Shown: in pieces, positions 54,492 to 63,991 of the stretch
Position numbering within the stretch: position 1 is the stretch's first letter
How the letters are laid out: every line of letters begins with the position of its first letter
Assembly (NCBI RefSeq): GCF_003987595.1
Contig: NZ_NGJZ01000003.1
Coordinates: forward strand, 235,682 to 299,681
Direction: 5' to 3'
Source: Vagococcus entomophilus
GTDB lineage: Bacteria > Bacillota > Bacilli > Lactobacillales > Vagococcaceae
Length of the DNA: 64,000 nt
Made by a program: the position numbers and the translations under genes
Notes under the pieces: generated by a model
What the model was told of the DNA's origin: nothing
The model's input: only the letters and a program-made list of their open reading frames with translations
Database searches by the model: none

Positions 54492-55907
54492 TTAGAACGC
54501 CTCCTTAGAAAATGGATCTAATGCTACATTCTCTTTGATTTCTTGTTCTTCGTGATAAGGTCCTTTATTCATTTCTTTTCGGATAAGGTAAACTAATACC
54601 GCTCCTAAAGACGCAAACAATAAGAAAAAGACAATATTCGTAAAGAGCATTTGGTTGGCTGTGACGTTGGGTGATACACTATCTGCAACCGTAAACACTC
54701 CATAAACAGTCCAAGGATAACGTCCCATCTCTGTAATTAACCAGCCTGACGTATTCGCAATAAATGGAACAAAGGTACACACTCCTGTGACCCAAAGCAA
54801 CCATCTTTGCTTCATCAACCAGCCTTTTTTTAGTAGGAACAAATCTAAAATAGCTAATGCTATCAGTGCCGTACCAAAACCAGCCATGATTCTAAAACTC
54901 CAGAAAAGAACATTCGTTGGAACATAATAATTCATATCTTTCCCGAATTTACTATCATATTTTTCGTGTAGTTCTTTATTTACTTGGTTCATCCCTTTAA
55001 AACTACCGCTCAAACTATGATTTCCTAAAATGCTCAGCATATAGGGAATCTCAACTGAGAATTTCGTTTCTTTTTCTTTTGTATCAAACAAGGCTACTGC
55101 CGACCAAGAAGCCGGATCATCTGTATTTTCATAGATACCTTCTGCTGCTGCAAATTTCATCGGTTGCTCTTCAATCAATGCTTTTGTTTGCAAATCTCCG
55201 ACTGCAACAGTCAAAATTGCAGCTATGCCACCCAAGACAAGGCCTACACGCAATGATCTCGTGAAAAATTCCACGTCTTTTTTCTTAAATAATTTCCATG
55301 CAGAAAGACCCGCAACCACAAATGCGCCTGTTAGGAAGGCTGCAAAAATAACATGCGGAAATTCCAACCACAATTGTGGATTTTTAATCACTGCTAAGAA
55401 ATCATTCAGTTCTGCACGACCAGTTACGCTATTAAAGCTATAACCAACCGGATGTTGCATAAAACTATTGGCTAGTAAAATCCAAAATGCAGATAGTGTC
55501 GAGCCGATGACAACTAACCAGATAAAAACCAAGTGAAGTTTTTTACTGAATTTAGTCCAGCCAAACGACCACAAGCCAATAAAGGTTGATTCTAGAAAGA
55601 ATGCAAGTAAAGCCTCAATCGCTAATGGAGCCCCAAATATATCTCCCACAAATCTAGAATAGGCTGACCAGTTCATGCCAAATTGAAATTCTTGAATAAT
55701 TCCTGTTACCACCCCTACTGCAAAACTAAGCAAAAAGATATGCCCCCAAAATTTTGCCATATCTTTATATATCTCTTTTTTCTTTACAACGTACAACGTT
55801 TCCATAACAGCAACAACTAATGCAAGACCAATAGATAATGGCACAAAAAAGTAATGAAAAATGGTCGTCATCGCAAATTGAAACCGTGCTAACGTTAAAA
55901 CACTCAT
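54492..55907 (-). CDS. cydA: Cytochrome bd oxidase subunit I
   Basis: A 471-residue haem-binding subunit that oxidises (demethyl)menaquinol and reduces oxygen. RFQFAMTTIFHYFFVPLSIG holds the first haem His, and NTSGWLITEMGRYPWTVYG is the conserved region near the second haem site. It is about 50 residues shorter than E. coli CydA, the short Q-loop form usual in Firmicutes. First gene of cydABCD. The -10 TATAAT at 55946-55951 has no good -35 box. No Rex consensus was found. Confidence 0.96.
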   Translation of the reverse strand: MSVLTLARFQFAMTTIFHYFFVPLSIGLALVVAVMETLYVVKKKEIYKDMAKFWGHIFLLSFAVGVVTGIIQEFQFGMNWSAYSRFVGDIFGAPLAIEALLAFFLESTFIGLWSFGWTKFSKKLHLVFIWLVVIGSTLSAFWILLANSFMQHPVGYSFNSVTGRAELNDFLAVIKNPQLWLEFPHVIFAAFLTGAFVVAGLSAWKLFKKKDVEFFTRSLRVGLVLGGIAAILTVAVGDLQTKALIEEQPMKFAAAEGIYENTDDPASWSAVALFDTKEKETKFSVEIPYMLSILGNHSLSGSFKGMNQVNKELHEKYDSKFGKDMNYYVPTNVLFWSFRIMAGFGTALIALAILDLFLLKKGWLMKQRWLLWVTGVCTFVPFIANTSGWLITEMGRYPWTVYGVFTVADSVSPNVTANQMLFTNIVFFLLFASLGAVLVYLIRKEMNKGPYHEEQEIKENVALDPFSKEAF

Positions 55908-55987
55908 GTAAAGAACCCCCTTTTCCTATTTTTAGTACACCCTACATTATAGTCTAAATTAAATTAATTATAAACTAATTTTTTAAA

Positions 55988-56033
55988 AAAAGTAGAGAAT
56001 AAAAAATGAGCCCGTTTAGTCTCTACTTTTTCA
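55988..56033 (-). terminator. Terminator after gor
   Basis: Twelve-bp stem AAAAAGTAGAGA with its complement around a loop of about 20 bases, A/T runs on both sides. It separates gor from the cyd promoter. Confidence 0.75.
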
Positions 56034-56051
56034 TTTTTAATTTTTGCCTAT

Positions 56052-57404
56052 TTAACGCATCGTAACAAACTCTTCCGCACCTGTCGGATGAATCGCTACC
56101 GTATCATCAAAATCTTTTTTCGTCGCACCCATTTTGATTGCTACTGCAAACCCCTGAAGCATCTCATCCATCCCCAAACCAATCCCATGTAACCCAACAA
56201 TTTTTTCTTCTTTTCCTACACATACCAGCTTCATTTCACACGCTTGCTTATTTTGCGCCAAAGCATATTGCATCGGGGTAAATTTAGAAGTATAGATTTT
56301 CAGCTGCTCCGCACCATACTTTTCTTTTGCCGCTTCTTCGGTTAGCCCTACCGTTCCGATTGTCGGATGAGAAAAAACTACGGTTGGAACAGTATGATAG
56401 TCTAAATAAGCATCCGTTTGACCATTGAATAACCGCTCAGATAATCTACGACCTGCTGCGATAGCTACTGGAGTTAAATCAATTTTTCCGATAACATCTC
56501 CTACAGCGTAAATCCCAGACTCTGTAGTATTTTGATACTTATCTACTCGGATCATTCCCTTAGAATCACAGTGGACATTGGTATTACTAAGCCCAATATT
56601 TTCTGTATTTGGCTTGCGCCCAACTGCCCAAATGACTTGCTCTACCGCTACCTTTTCACCAGACTCTGCTAACACTTCAAGGCTGCCATCCGCTGCCTTA
56701 TCGATTTTTTCAGGAACAAAGTTGGCATGCAAATGGATTCCTTGTTGCTGATATTCCTCGACAAGCGCTTTTGAAATCATCCCATCAAATGAACGTAAAA
56801 CAGTCTCTTTTCTATAGAGCAACTGTGTCTTTACACCTAGTTGGTTTAGGACACCGGCTATTTCAACGGCAATATAGCCAGCACCAATAACTGCGACGCT
56901 TTTCGGCAGTTTTTCCAGTGCAAAGAAACCATCAGAATCAATCCCATACTCTGCTCCAGGAATCTCTAGAATCATTGGTCGACCACCAGTTGCAATCAAA
57001 ATATGCGGGGCTTGATACTTTTTCTCTTCCACTTCGATGGTTCTAGAATCAACAAATTGCCCATAGCCTTTAACAACTGTCACATGATTACTGTCAAGTC
57101 CGTGATAATAAGCCCCATGCAACCGTTCAATGTAGGCTTGACGATTCTCAACTAACTGTTTAAAATCAAAATTTTCCACTTGAATATCCAGTCCAAATCC
57201 GCTGCTCTCATTTTCTATAGAAGATTTCAATGACGCAGCTGACCACATCACTTTCTTAGGCACGCAGCCAACATTGACACATGTTCCCCCAATCTCTTTT
57301 CCTTCAATCAATGCTACTTTTGCTCCACGCATCGCAGCACGATTTGCAGAAGCAATCCCACCGCTTCCGCCACCTAAAACAATATAATCATATTTTTCTA
57401 TCAT
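56052..57404 (-). CDS. gor: Glutathione-disulfide reductase
   Basis: A 450-residue flavoprotein disulfide reductase. The redox pair lies in [13 protein letters not shown], and the FAD-binding [13 protein letters not shown] is at the N-terminus. The nucleotide site [17 protein letters not shown] followed by [11 protein letters not shown] has Arg/Lys positions expected for NADPH. The C-terminal [12 protein letters not shown] carries the catalytic His-Glu pair. The ATG follows AAAGGAG. Lies 144 bases upstream of cydA on the same strand. Confidence 0.94.
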   Translation of the reverse strand: MIEKYDYIVLGGGSGGIASANRAAMRGAKVALIEGKEIGGTCVNVGCVPKKVMWSAASLKSSIENESSGFGLDIQVENFDFKQLVENRQAYIERLHGAYYHGLDSNHVTVVKGYGQFVDSRTIEVEEKKYQAPHILIATGGRPMILEIPGAEYGIDSDGFFALEKLPKSVAVIGAGYIAVEIAGVLNQLGVKTQLLYRKETVLRSFDGMISKALVEEYQQQGIHLHANFVPEKIDKAADGSLEVLAESGEKVAVEQVIWAVGRKPNTENIGLSNTNVHCDSKGMIRVDKYQNTTESGIYAVGDVIGKIDLTPVAIAAGRRLSERLFNGQTDAYLDYHTVPTVVFSHPTIGTVGLTEEAAKEKYGAEQLKIYTSKFTPMQYALAQNKQACEMKLVCVGKEEKIVGLHGIGLGMDEMLQGFAVAIKMGATKKDFDDTVAIHPTGAEEFVTMR

Positions 57405-57484
57405 TTCTGTTAGCTCCTTTTATATTTCATCCATTTTATTATCTCAAAAAAAGGAAAAAAACACATCTAATTGGATTGGAAATA

Positions 57485-57530
57485 AAAAAAGTATAAGGAG
57501 CTTCTCATGAAACTCTCCTTATACTCTTTT
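57485..57530 (-). terminator. Terminator after the U32 gene pair
   Basis: Stem of 10 perfect pairs GTATAAGGAG/CTCCTTATAC plus flanking A-T pairs, loop of 14 bases, and TTTTTTTATTT on the minus strand. Confidence 0.88.
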
Positions 57531-57553
57531 ACTCTTTGAAACAAAAAAGTCGA

Positions 57554-58795
57554 TTATTTCTTTTTTCGAATCATATCTCCAATCGCAACCGGTTGAGAAA
57601 CCGGCATGGTCAAAAGCATCATCGGATTTGGTGCTCGGTCAATCGGTTCACCTTCCTCATCCCACATAGCTTCAACCTTTTGATGAAAATGATGAAATCC
57701 AGGTCCATAAAACTCGACTTCATCTCCTACCCGAAAATGATTTCTTTGACGAATCGTCGCAATCTTAGTTTCTTCATTATAGGCCATCACCTCACCCACA
57801 AATTGGTAGACAGGTATTTTACGTCTTGGGCCAAATAGTTGCTCTTCTTCACTAGGTTTTTGGTAATAAAAACCAGTCGCAAGTTCTCGTTGTGCCACTT
57901 TCCATAGCTCGTCAATCCATTCCTGTTTACATACGTAATTTTCTGGGTCTTCTACGTAACTATCAATAGCTGCGCGATAAACATTTGATACGGTTGACAC
58001 ATAGTGAATAGACTTCATCCGACCTTCTATTTTTAGACTGTCAACACCATTTTCAACTAAATCAGGAATATGCTCAATCATTGACATATCAACTGCACTC
58101 ATCGAAAATGGCTCTTCTATCCCTTGATCTGTGAATGTCTTTCTTTCGGTTCCAAACGGCATATCATATAGTTCATATTTCCAGCGACAAGACTGAGAAC
58201 AGCCGCCACGGTTCGCATCACGAAACGACATGTGATTAGAAAGCGTGCATCTTCCAGAGTAAGAAATACACATTGCTCCATGAATAAACGCTTCAATTTC
58301 AATGCTTGTATTCTTTCTGATTTCGGCTACTTCTGCCATTGAAACCTCACGCGCAAGCACCACACGTTCTAAGCCCTCTTCTTTCCAGAACTCCAATGTT
58401 TCATAGTTTGTTGCAGAAGCCTGTGTGGATAGATGAATAGGCAAGCCAGGTGCTTCTGTCGCACAAATCTCAATCAGAGCCGGATCCGAAACAATCACTG
58501 CACTAATCCCTATCGTACGTAGCTCTCGGAAAAATTCCCCCGCACCCTTAGCATCCCCTTCGTGTGTCACCATATTGGCCGCGACGTAAACTTTGGCTTG
58601 ATGTTCCTTAGCATATGCTACGCCTTCAGCCATTTCTTCATAACTAAAATTTCCAGCACGGCTTCTTAACCCATAAGCATTCCCACCGATATAAACGGCA
58701 TCTGCGCCATAATGAATCGCTGTTTTTAATTTTTCTAGAGTTCCAGCAGGTGCTAACACTTCTGGTTTTTTTAATTTACGTTTTTCTATTGTCAT
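57554..58795 (-). CDS. U32 family peptidase-like protein (long member)
   Basis: A 413-residue U32 protein with a TIM-barrel start (KPEVLAPAGTLEKLKTAIHYGADAVYIGG). The Cys cluster region includes EAFIHGAMCISYSGRCTLSNH and GGCSQSCRWKYELY. Relatives (TrhP/RlhA/YegQ group) are needed for C5-hydroxylation of tRNA wobble uridine or of 23S rRNA rather than for proteolysis, so an RNA-modification role is likely. It follows the shorter U32 gene by 10 bases, the same arrangement as yrrN-yrrO of B. subtilis. Confidence 0.9.
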   Translation of the reverse strand: MTIEKRKLKKPEVLAPAGTLEKLKTAIHYGADAVYIGGNAYGLRSRAGNFSYEEMAEGVAYAKEHQAKVYVAANMVTHEGDAKGAGEFFRELRTIGISAVIVSDPALIEICATEAPGLPIHLSTQASATNYETLEFWKEEGLERVVLAREVSMAEVAEIRKNTSIEIEAFIHGAMCISYSGRCTLSNHMSFRDANRGGCSQSCRWKYELYDMPFGTERKTFTDQGIEEPFSMSAVDMSMIEHIPDLVENGVDSLKIEGRMKSIHYVSTVSNVYRAAIDSYVEDPENYVCKQEWIDELWKVAQRELATGFYYQKPSEEEQLFGPRRKIPVYQFVGEVMAYNEETKIATIRQRNHFRVGDEVEFYGPGFHHFHQKVEAMWDEEGEPIDRAPNPMMLLTMPVSQPVAIGDMIRKKK

Positions 58796-58805
58796 GACTG
58801 TCTCC

Positions 58806-59729
58806 TTATTTCACATCTTCTGGGTTGAGTAACAAAAACCCAGTATCTAACCCACGCATTTTGGGATGTAATTTTACAACCTTTTGATTCATTTCTTCTA
58901 AATATTCTGTTGTTACAAGATTTGCCGCGAACGCTTCTTTTATTTCTACAAAGCATTTAGCAATGTCTACAAACGTTTCTCCTGGGGTAAAAATCCCATC
59001 TAATTTCCAATGATTATACGAAGATAACGCGACCAGCTTGTCTAACTCCAACGTCAGGTTCACATCATTATTTGCAAAGATATGAGTCCCATGAGTGTCT
59101 TCATAAATAGAATAATGCGTGTCTTCTTTTTTAGGCTCTGATAAGAAGAAGCCTCTTGCTTTAGATACTTGATCTTCAACGCCAACATATGAAAGATAAT
59201 TCTGCAATAAAGGTCGTAACGATTGATGAATACAGGTCGCTCCGTACACCAGGACTTCTCCAAATACGTCTAAATTAGGAGCCATGGACACAAGTTCCAT
59301 GTAAGGAATCTCACGCGCAAGTACAGCTCCAACAGCCCCTTTTTTCCCCCAAAAATTAATCTGTCTTGAGCTGGTTACAAGTGTTTCTCCATCATATATA
59401 TAGGGAATACCGTAAGAACCTTTTTTAAGTAGATAAATAACTCCAGTATCTCCAACCGTGATTTGATCAACTTTAATTTCTTTTAAAAAAGTTAGATATG
59501 CTGGCACTTCTTTCATTTTTTCTGGATGCATCATCGCATTGACAGCAACCGTGACTTTTTTTCCTTTTTCATGGGCCATTTCAACCAATCGTTTTTGTTC
59601 TTCTCTTGTAAAAGAGGTTGGCAAACGCAAGCCAAAGTGTTCTTCTCCAATATATAGAGTATCAATTCCTGTATTTATAAGTTGCTCCGCTTGTTTAAGC
59701 GATTCTGCCGTTGCAGTAATAGTAATCAT
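58806..59729 (-). CDS. U32 family peptidase-like protein (short member)
   Basis: A 307-residue U32 protein, partner of the next gene. N-terminal TATAESLKQAEQLINTGIDTLYIGEEHFGLRLP matches the first barrel strands. The middle holds EVLVYGATCIHQSLRPLLQNY, with fewer Cys than the long member. Likely acts with the longer protein in tRNA wobble uridine hydroxylation (B. subtilis TrhP1/TrhP2 model), which is inference from gene order. AAAGGAGG precedes the ATG. Confidence 0.88.
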   Translation of the reverse strand: MITITATAESLKQAEQLINTGIDTLYIGEEHFGLRLPTSFTREEQKRLVEMAHEKGKKVTVAVNAMMHPEKMKEVPAYLTFLKEIKVDQITVGDTGVIYLLKKGSYGIPYIYDGETLVTSSRQINFWGKKGAVGAVLAREIPYMELVSMAPNLDVFGEVLVYGATCIHQSLRPLLQNYLSYVGVEDQVSKARGFFLSEPKKEDTHYSIYEDTHGTHIFANNDVNLTLELDKLVALSSYNHWKLDGIFTPGETFVDIAKCFVEIKEAFAANLVTTEYLEEMNQKVVKLHPKMRGLDTGFLLLNPEDVK

Positions 59730-59833
59730 GAAAAAAATCCTCCTTTGTTACTCCACACATCCTACCACAGCTTCACAAACTTTAAAAGTCTGCTTTGGAC
59801 TAACCTTCCTTATTACTTAAAAAAAACCGTAAA

Positions 59834-59869
59834 AAATGAGCCAGAACGTTGTACTTTGTTCCGACTCAT
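59834..59869 (-). terminator. Terminator after clpC
   Basis: Stem AATGAG.CGGAAC with one or two mismatches, 10-base loop and TTTTTTACGG on the minus strand, 15 bases after the clpC stop. Confidence 0.8.
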
Positions 59870-59883
59870 TGTCGTAATCATCT

Positions 59884-62370
59884 TTATACCGTTTGTAGCT
59901 TGACAGCCTTTTTCGCACTATTCACAGTTAAAGTAATTTTTCCTTTACTAGCTCCAAGTGTGACCTTGTCTCCCACAACTGCTTGCCCTGCTAACAACGC
60001 TTCGCTTAAGCGATCTTCTACTTCTTTTTGCAACGCTCTGCGAATCGGACGAGCGCCGTACTCAGGATCAAAGCCTTCTTTTGCAATCACTTCAATAGCT
60101 GCGGGTGTAATCTTGACTATAATCCCTTGCTCATACAATCGACTGACAATCGTTTGACTCATAATTTTAACGATTTCATGTATCTCTTTTTTATCCAGTG
60201 ATTTAAAGACGAGCAACTCATCCACCCTGTTTAAGAATTCAGGTCGAAATGCTTTCTTTAGCTCTTCCAAAATTCGCTTTTTCATCGCTTGATAATTTTT
60301 TGACTTGTCAACAGCATTGAACCCAACCGATTTTTCATCTCTAAGCGCTGTTGCTCCAATATTAGAGGTCATAATCAAGATGGTATTGCGAAAGTCAACT
60401 TTTCGACCTTTTGAATCAGTCAAATAGCCATCATCAAGGACTTGAAGTAACATATTGAAAACATCGGGATGCGCTTTTTCAACTTCGTCCAGTAAAATAA
60501 CCGAATAAGGATGCTGTCTGACCTTTTCTGTCAGTTGACCTCCTTCATCATACCCTACATATCCAGGAGGAGAGCCGATCAAACGACTTGTACTATATTT
60601 TTCCATGTATTCAGACATGTCTACTCGAATTAGAGCACTTTCTGAGCCGAACATTGCGTCGGCTAATGTTTTCGCTAATTCTGTTTTTCCGACACCAGTA
60701 GGCCCTAAAAACATAAATGATCCAATTGGACGATTAGGATCTTTGAGCCCACTTCTGGCCCTTCTAATTGCTCTTGAGACAGATTCGACAGCTTCTGATT
60801 GACCAATGACTCTTTGATGGAGACGTTTTTCAAGCTCAAGTAACCTTTGGCTTTCTTTTTTTTCTAATTGTTGCAGTGGAACCCCTGTCCATTGTGAGAC
60901 AACTTCCGCAATATCCTCGCTTGTCACTTGTTGCTGATATTCTGAGGGATCTTGTGCTTCCTCTATAAACATTTTTTCCATTTTAAGCTGTTGACGCTGT
61001 TCTTTTTTTCTAAACTTTGCTGCTTTCTCAAAATCATGTTCACGAATCGCCTGCTCTTTTTGAAGAACGAGCTCATCCAGCTTAAGTTTCTGTTTAGTAA
61101 GTGGAGACGGCTCATTTGCTGTGTCCAGCCTGACTTTTGCTGCAGATTCATCAATTAAATCTATGGCTTTATCTGGCAATTGTCTCGCTGTTAAATAACG
61201 TACAGACAAATGCACTGCTTCATGTACTGCATCATCCGTAATTTGTACTTGATGATGCTCCTCGTAGCGGCTACGCAACCCTAGTAGTATCTGTTCCGCT
61301 TCTTGTAAGGTTGGTTCTTCGACTTTCACAGCTGCAAATCGTCTTTCAAGTGCCGCATCTTTTTCGATATATTTTTGATATTCATCTAACGTTGTTGCCC
61401 CCACAGTTTGTAACTCTCCACGAGCCAAGGCTGGCTTCAAAATATTGGACGCATCAATTGCTCCTTCAGCACCACCTGCTCCAATCAAAGTATGCAACTC
61501 ATCAATGAATAAAATTACTTCACCATCTTGATAAATTTCTTCAATAACTTTTTTCAAGCGATCTTCAAATTCACCGCGATATTTAGTCCCAGCTACTAAT
61601 GAACCCATGTCAAGCATCATCAGACGTTTGTTCTCTAAAGTATCAGGAACCGTTCCAGCCACAATTCTTTGGGCTAAGCCTTCAGCAATGGCAGTTTTCC
61701 CAACACCTGGCTCCCCAACTAATACTGGATTGTTTTTTGTGCGTCGACTTAAAATTTGAATCATACGACGAACTTCTTTCTCTCTGCCAATCACTGGGTC
61801 GATTAAATTATTTTTGGCCATCGCCGTTAAATCTCTTGCTAACATATCTAGAGTTGGTGTCATGGATTCTTGTGCTTGTTGCAACGGTACAGGATTTTTT
61901 CTGGCGTTTTGTCTGGAGGATTGCGTCGTGTTGATTCCAACTTTTTTTAAAACCAACTGTCTCATTTTGGGAAGACTTACACCTAAGTTTGCCAAAATGC
62001 GTGACCCCAAAACCTCATCTTCGCGTAAAATTCCTAGCAATAAATGTTCCGTCCCCACACTTGGAGCACCCATTCTTTTCGCTTCATCACCTGCATATGT
62101 CAAAATTTGCTTGGCTCTGGGTGAATAAGAAAGATATAGGAACTTAGCAGTACTCGTCGAACCGTATCCTGCAATGGACTCAATCTCTTCTCGGATGTCT
62201 ATTTCACTCACTCCAAGTTGACGAAGTGCTTTTCCTGCAATGCCGTCTTTTTCAATGACCAAACCTAAAAGCAAGTGTTCTGACCCAATAGATTGATGTC
62301 GAAAACTTTTGGCTTCCGCTTGTGCAATTTCTAACACTTTTTTTGCTTTTTCCGTAAATAACTCATCCAT
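59884..62370 (-). CDS. clpC: ATP-dependent Clp protease ATP-binding subunit ClpC
   Basis: An 828-residue HSP100 unfoldase that feeds ClpP and handles damaged proteins. Two N-terminal Clp repeats (HLLLGLV and HLLLGIL) are followed by the first AAA domain ([13 protein letters not shown]), a coiled-coil M-domain ([19 protein letters not shown]) and the second AAA domain ([13 protein letters not shown]). It starts 6 bases after ctsR with AAAGGAG upstream. Heat induction through CtsR is expected. mcsA and mcsB, found in the Bacillus operon, are absent here. Confidence 0.97.
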   Translation of the reverse strand: MDELFTEKAKKVLEIAQAEAKSFRHQSIGSEHLLLGLVIEKDGIAGKALRQLGVSEIDIREEIESIAGYGSTSTAKFLYLSYSPRAKQILTYAGDEAKRMGAPSVGTEHLLLGILREDEVLGSRILANLGVSLPKMRQLVLKKVGINTTQSSRQNARKNPVPLQQAQESMTPTLDMLARDLTAMAKNNLIDPVIGREKEVRRMIQILSRRTKNNPVLVGEPGVGKTAIAEGLAQRIVAGTVPDTLENKRLMMLDMGSLVAGTKYRGEFEDRLKKVIEEIYQDGEVILFIDELHTLIGAGGAEGAIDASNILKPALARGELQTVGATTLDEYQKYIEKDAALERRFAAVKVEEPTLQEAEQILLGLRSRYEEHHQVQITDDAVHEAVHLSVRYLTARQLPDKAIDLIDESAAKVRLDTANEPSPLTKQKLKLDELVLQKEQAIREHDFEKAAKFRKKEQRQQLKMEKMFIEEAQDPSEYQQQVTSEDIAEVVSQWTGVPLQQLEKKESQRLLELEKRLHQRVIGQSEAVESVSRAIRRARSGLKDPNRPIGSFMFLGPTGVGKTELAKTLADAMFGSESALIRVDMSEYMEKYSTSRLIGSPPGYVGYDEGGQLTEKVRQHPYSVILLDEVEKAHPDVFNMLLQVLDDGYLTDSKGRKVDFRNTILIMTSNIGATALRDEKSVGFNAVDKSKNYQAMKKRILEELKKAFRPEFLNRVDELLVFKSLDKKEIHEIVKIMSQTIVSRLYEQGIIVKITPAAIEVIAKEGFDPEYGARPIRRALQKEVEDRLSEALLAGQAVVGDKVTLGASKGKITLTVNSAKKAVKLQTV

Positions 62371-62376
62371 GAATCA

Positions 62377-62850
62377 TCACTCCTTTTCTTCATATCCTAA
62401 ACGAGTCAAGAACGCTTTAAATAGGCGTGCTCTTAACTCTTGTTCATTTTTCTCGTTGGTTGATTGTAACACTTGTTTGCTAATTAGTGAAAGAAAAAGA
62501 TTTCCTTCTCTTTTGGTTATTATCTCATTATCATATAGTTGTTGCAATAAGGACAAAGCATCCTGTTCCGATAATTTATTTCCAATCATTTCTTCTAATT
62601 CTAGCAAAATTTCTGACCCAGTCGAAAGAGTCACTTTAATAATACGAATATAACCGCCACCACCACGTTTACTTTCTACTATATATCCTTTTGGAATCGT
62701 AAATCTTGTTTTAATTACATAGTTAATCTGCGATGGGACACAATTGAACTGACTCGCCATTTCAGCTCGACGAATTTCAATTTGTTCCTGTTCAGCAAGA
62801 ATCTGTTTTAAATACGCTTCAATTACATCTGAAATATTTTGGTTATTCAC
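62377..62850 (-). CDS. ctsR: Transcriptional repressor CtsR
   Basis: A 157-residue class III stress-gene repressor. The N-terminus NISDVIEAYLKQIL, the HTH region with FNCVPSQINYVIKTRFT and the winged glycine loop SKRGGGGYIRI are characteristic; the wing Arg-Gly region is the heat sensor. The second GTG (62850) is chosen because AGGTG lies 6 bases upstream; the GTG at 62859 has no proper SD. It is autoregulated through the operator at 62876-62892. Confidence 0.94.
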   Translation of the reverse strand: MNNQNISDVIEAYLKQILAEQEQIEIRRAEMASQFNCVPSQINYVIKTRFTIPKGYIVESKRGGGGYIRIIKVTLSTGSEILLELEEMIGNKLSEQDALSLLQQLYDNEIITKREGNLFLSLISKQVLQSTNEKNEQELRARLFKAFLTRLGYEEKE

Positions 62851-62875
62851 AGCCTTCACCTCACTTATGCGTATA

Positions 62876-62901
62876 ATTGACTAACTTTGACCTTTATTAT
62901 A
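62876..62901 (-). promoter_or_regulatory. CtsR operator and -10 box of ctsR-clpC
   Basis: Minus-strand GGTCAAAGTTAGTCAAT (62876-62892) matches the CtsR heptad direct repeat with a 3-base spacer. It lies directly downstream of TATAAT (62896-62901), so it covers the expected transcription start. Confidence 0.85.
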
Positions 62902-62963
62902 CTCAATTCTGCCAATTAAATAAAGAAGTTTGATTCCCTACAGAAAACTATTAACAAGTAAAA

Positions 62964-62991
62964 ATAGTTCGGATGAAACCATCCAAACTAT
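62964..62991 (-). terminator. Second hairpin downstream of the tRNA cluster
   Basis: Stem ATAGTT-GGATG with one mismatch and a 4-base loop, followed by TTTTTAC on the minus strand. It may be a back-up terminator that shields ctsR from rrn readthrough. The rest of 62902-63064 shows no gene. Confidence 0.6.
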
Positions 62992-63064
62992 CTCAACATT
63001 TTTTAGTCACTAACTAATTTTTATGAACTTCAGGGCTTACACTTTTTATTTCCTATATGATAAA

Positions 63065-63101
63065 AAAATAGAGTGAAAGATAATTTCTTTCACTCTATTT
63101 T
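63065..63101 (-). terminator. Main terminator of the rrn-tRNA operon
   Basis: Perfect 15-bp stem (63065-63079 with 63087-63101), 7-base loop and a T-run on the minus strand. It lies 32 bases past tRNA-Pro. Confidence 0.9.
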
Positions 63102-63132
63102 ATCAATTTCTACCAATTCTACCAATAGATAA

Positions 63133-63206
63133 TCGGGAAGACAGGATTCGAACCTGCGACACCTTGGTCCCAAACCAAGTACTCTACCAAGCTGAGCTAC
63201 TTCCCG
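63133..63206 (-). tRNA. tRNA-Pro (UGG)
   Basis: Cloverleaf with acceptor CGGGAAG/CTTCCCG, anticodon loop TTTGGGA (anticodon TGG) and T-loop TTCGAAT. Discriminator A; CCA not encoded. Last tRNA of the cluster. Confidence 0.95.
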
Positions 63207-63213
63207 AAAAAAA

Positions 63214-63287
63214 TGCACCCAAGAGGAGTCGAACCTCTAACCTTCTGATTCGTAGTCAGATACTCTATCCAGTTGAGCTATGGGTGC
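63214..63287 (-). tRNA. tRNA-Arg (ACG)
   Basis: Acceptor GCACCCA/TGGGTGC and anticodon loop CTACGAA (anticodon ACG, so inosine at the wobble position is expected). CCA not encoded. Confidence 0.95.
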
Positions 63288-63309
63288 AAGTGTGATTAAC
63301 AAAGGACAA

Positions 63310-63395
63310 TGCCGAGGACCGGAATCGAACCGGTACGGTGATCACTCACCGCAGGATTTTAAGTCCTGTGCGTCTGCCAGTTCCGCCACCCCGGC
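63310..63395 (-). tRNA. tRNA-Leu (UAA)
   Basis: Class II tRNA with a long variable arm; anticodon loop CTTAAAA (TAA). Acceptor begins GCCGGGG. Discriminator A; CCA not encoded. Confidence 0.95.
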
Positions 63396-63430
63396 AACAT
63401 TATTTTATTAATCTTTTTGCTTTCGCAAAA

Positions 63431-63502
63431 AGCGGAAGACGGGGTTCGAACCCGCGACCCCCACCTTGGCAAGGTGATGTTCTACCACTGAACTACTTCC
63501 GC
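63431..63502 (-). tRNA. tRNA-Gly (GCC)
   Basis: Acceptor GCGGAAG/CTTCCGC, anticodon loop TTGCCAA (GCC), discriminator T; CCA not encoded. Confidence 0.95.
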
Positions 63503-63544
63503 ATATAAATAAAACGAAGAGAGAGAAAAAGACACTCTCAAGAA

Positions 63545-63617
63545 TGCCGGCTAAAGGATTTGAACCCTCGACCCTCTGATTACAAATCAGATGCTCTACC
63601 AACTGAGCTAAGCCGGC
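63545..63617 (-). tRNA. tRNA-Thr (UGU)
   Basis: Acceptor GCCGGCT/AGCCGGC, anticodon loop TTTGTAA (TGT), discriminator A; CCA not encoded. Confidence 0.95.
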
Positions 63618-63623
63618 TCAAAG

Positions 63624-63705
63624 TGCGGGTGAAGGGACTTGAACCCCCACGCCGTTAGGCGCTAGATCCTAAATCTAGTGCGTCTGCCAATTCCGCCACA
63701 CCCGC
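63624..63705 (-). tRNA. tRNA-Leu (UAG)
   Basis: Class II tRNA with long variable arm; acceptor GCGGGTG/CACCCGC, anticodon loop TTTAGGA (TAG). CCA not encoded. Confidence 0.95.
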
Positions 63706-63716
63706 ATATAAAAAAA

Positions 63717-63789
63717 TGACCCGTACTGGGCTCGAACCAGTGACCCTCTGATTAAAAGTCAGATGCTCTACCAACTGAGCTAACGAGTC
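63717..63789 (-). tRNA. tRNA-Lys (UUU)
   Basis: Acceptor GACTCGT/ACGGGTC (one G-T pair), anticodon loop CTTTTAA (TTT), discriminator A; CCA not encoded. Confidence 0.95.
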
Positions 63790-63792
63790 ATA

Positions 63793-63865
63793 TGGAGGTT
63801 AACGGGATTGAACCGCTGACCCCCTGCTTGTAAGGCAGGTGCTCTCCCAGCTGAGCTAAACCTCC
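63793..63865 (-). tRNA. tRNA-Val (UAC)
   Basis: Acceptor GGAGGTT/AACCTCC, anticodon loop CTTACAA (TAC), discriminator A; CCA not encoded. First tRNA after 5S. Confidence 0.95.
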
Positions 63866-63875
63866 ATGACAACAA

Positions 63876-63991
63876 GCGTGGCAACGTCCTACTCTCACAA
63901 AGGGAAACCCTTCACTACCATCGGCGCTAAGAAGCTTAACTTCTGTGTTCGACATGGGAACAGGTGTATCCTTCTCGCCATCGCCACCACA
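63876..63991 (-). rRNA. rrf: 5S ribosomal RNA
   Basis: About 116 nt. It begins TGTGGTGGCGATGGCG, contains CACCTGTTCCCATGTCGAACAC and ends with the complement of its start (GTTGCCACGC). Followed by tRNA-Val after 10 bases. The 23S gene must lie beyond the right edge on this strand. Confidence 0.95.

Noticed and set aside
55908..55987. Rex binding site in the cydA promoter
   Set aside because: No TTGTGA-N6-TCACAA-like sequence; only a loose TAGT...ACTA symmetry in AT-rich DNA.
60952..62128. Several plus-strand ORFs opposite clpC
   Set aside because: Shadows of the clpC coding frame with no start signals or recognisable protein features.
63408..63602. 64-codon ORF on the minus strand
   Set aside because: It runs through tRNA-Gly and tRNA-Thr and is a product of tRNA sequence, not a gene.
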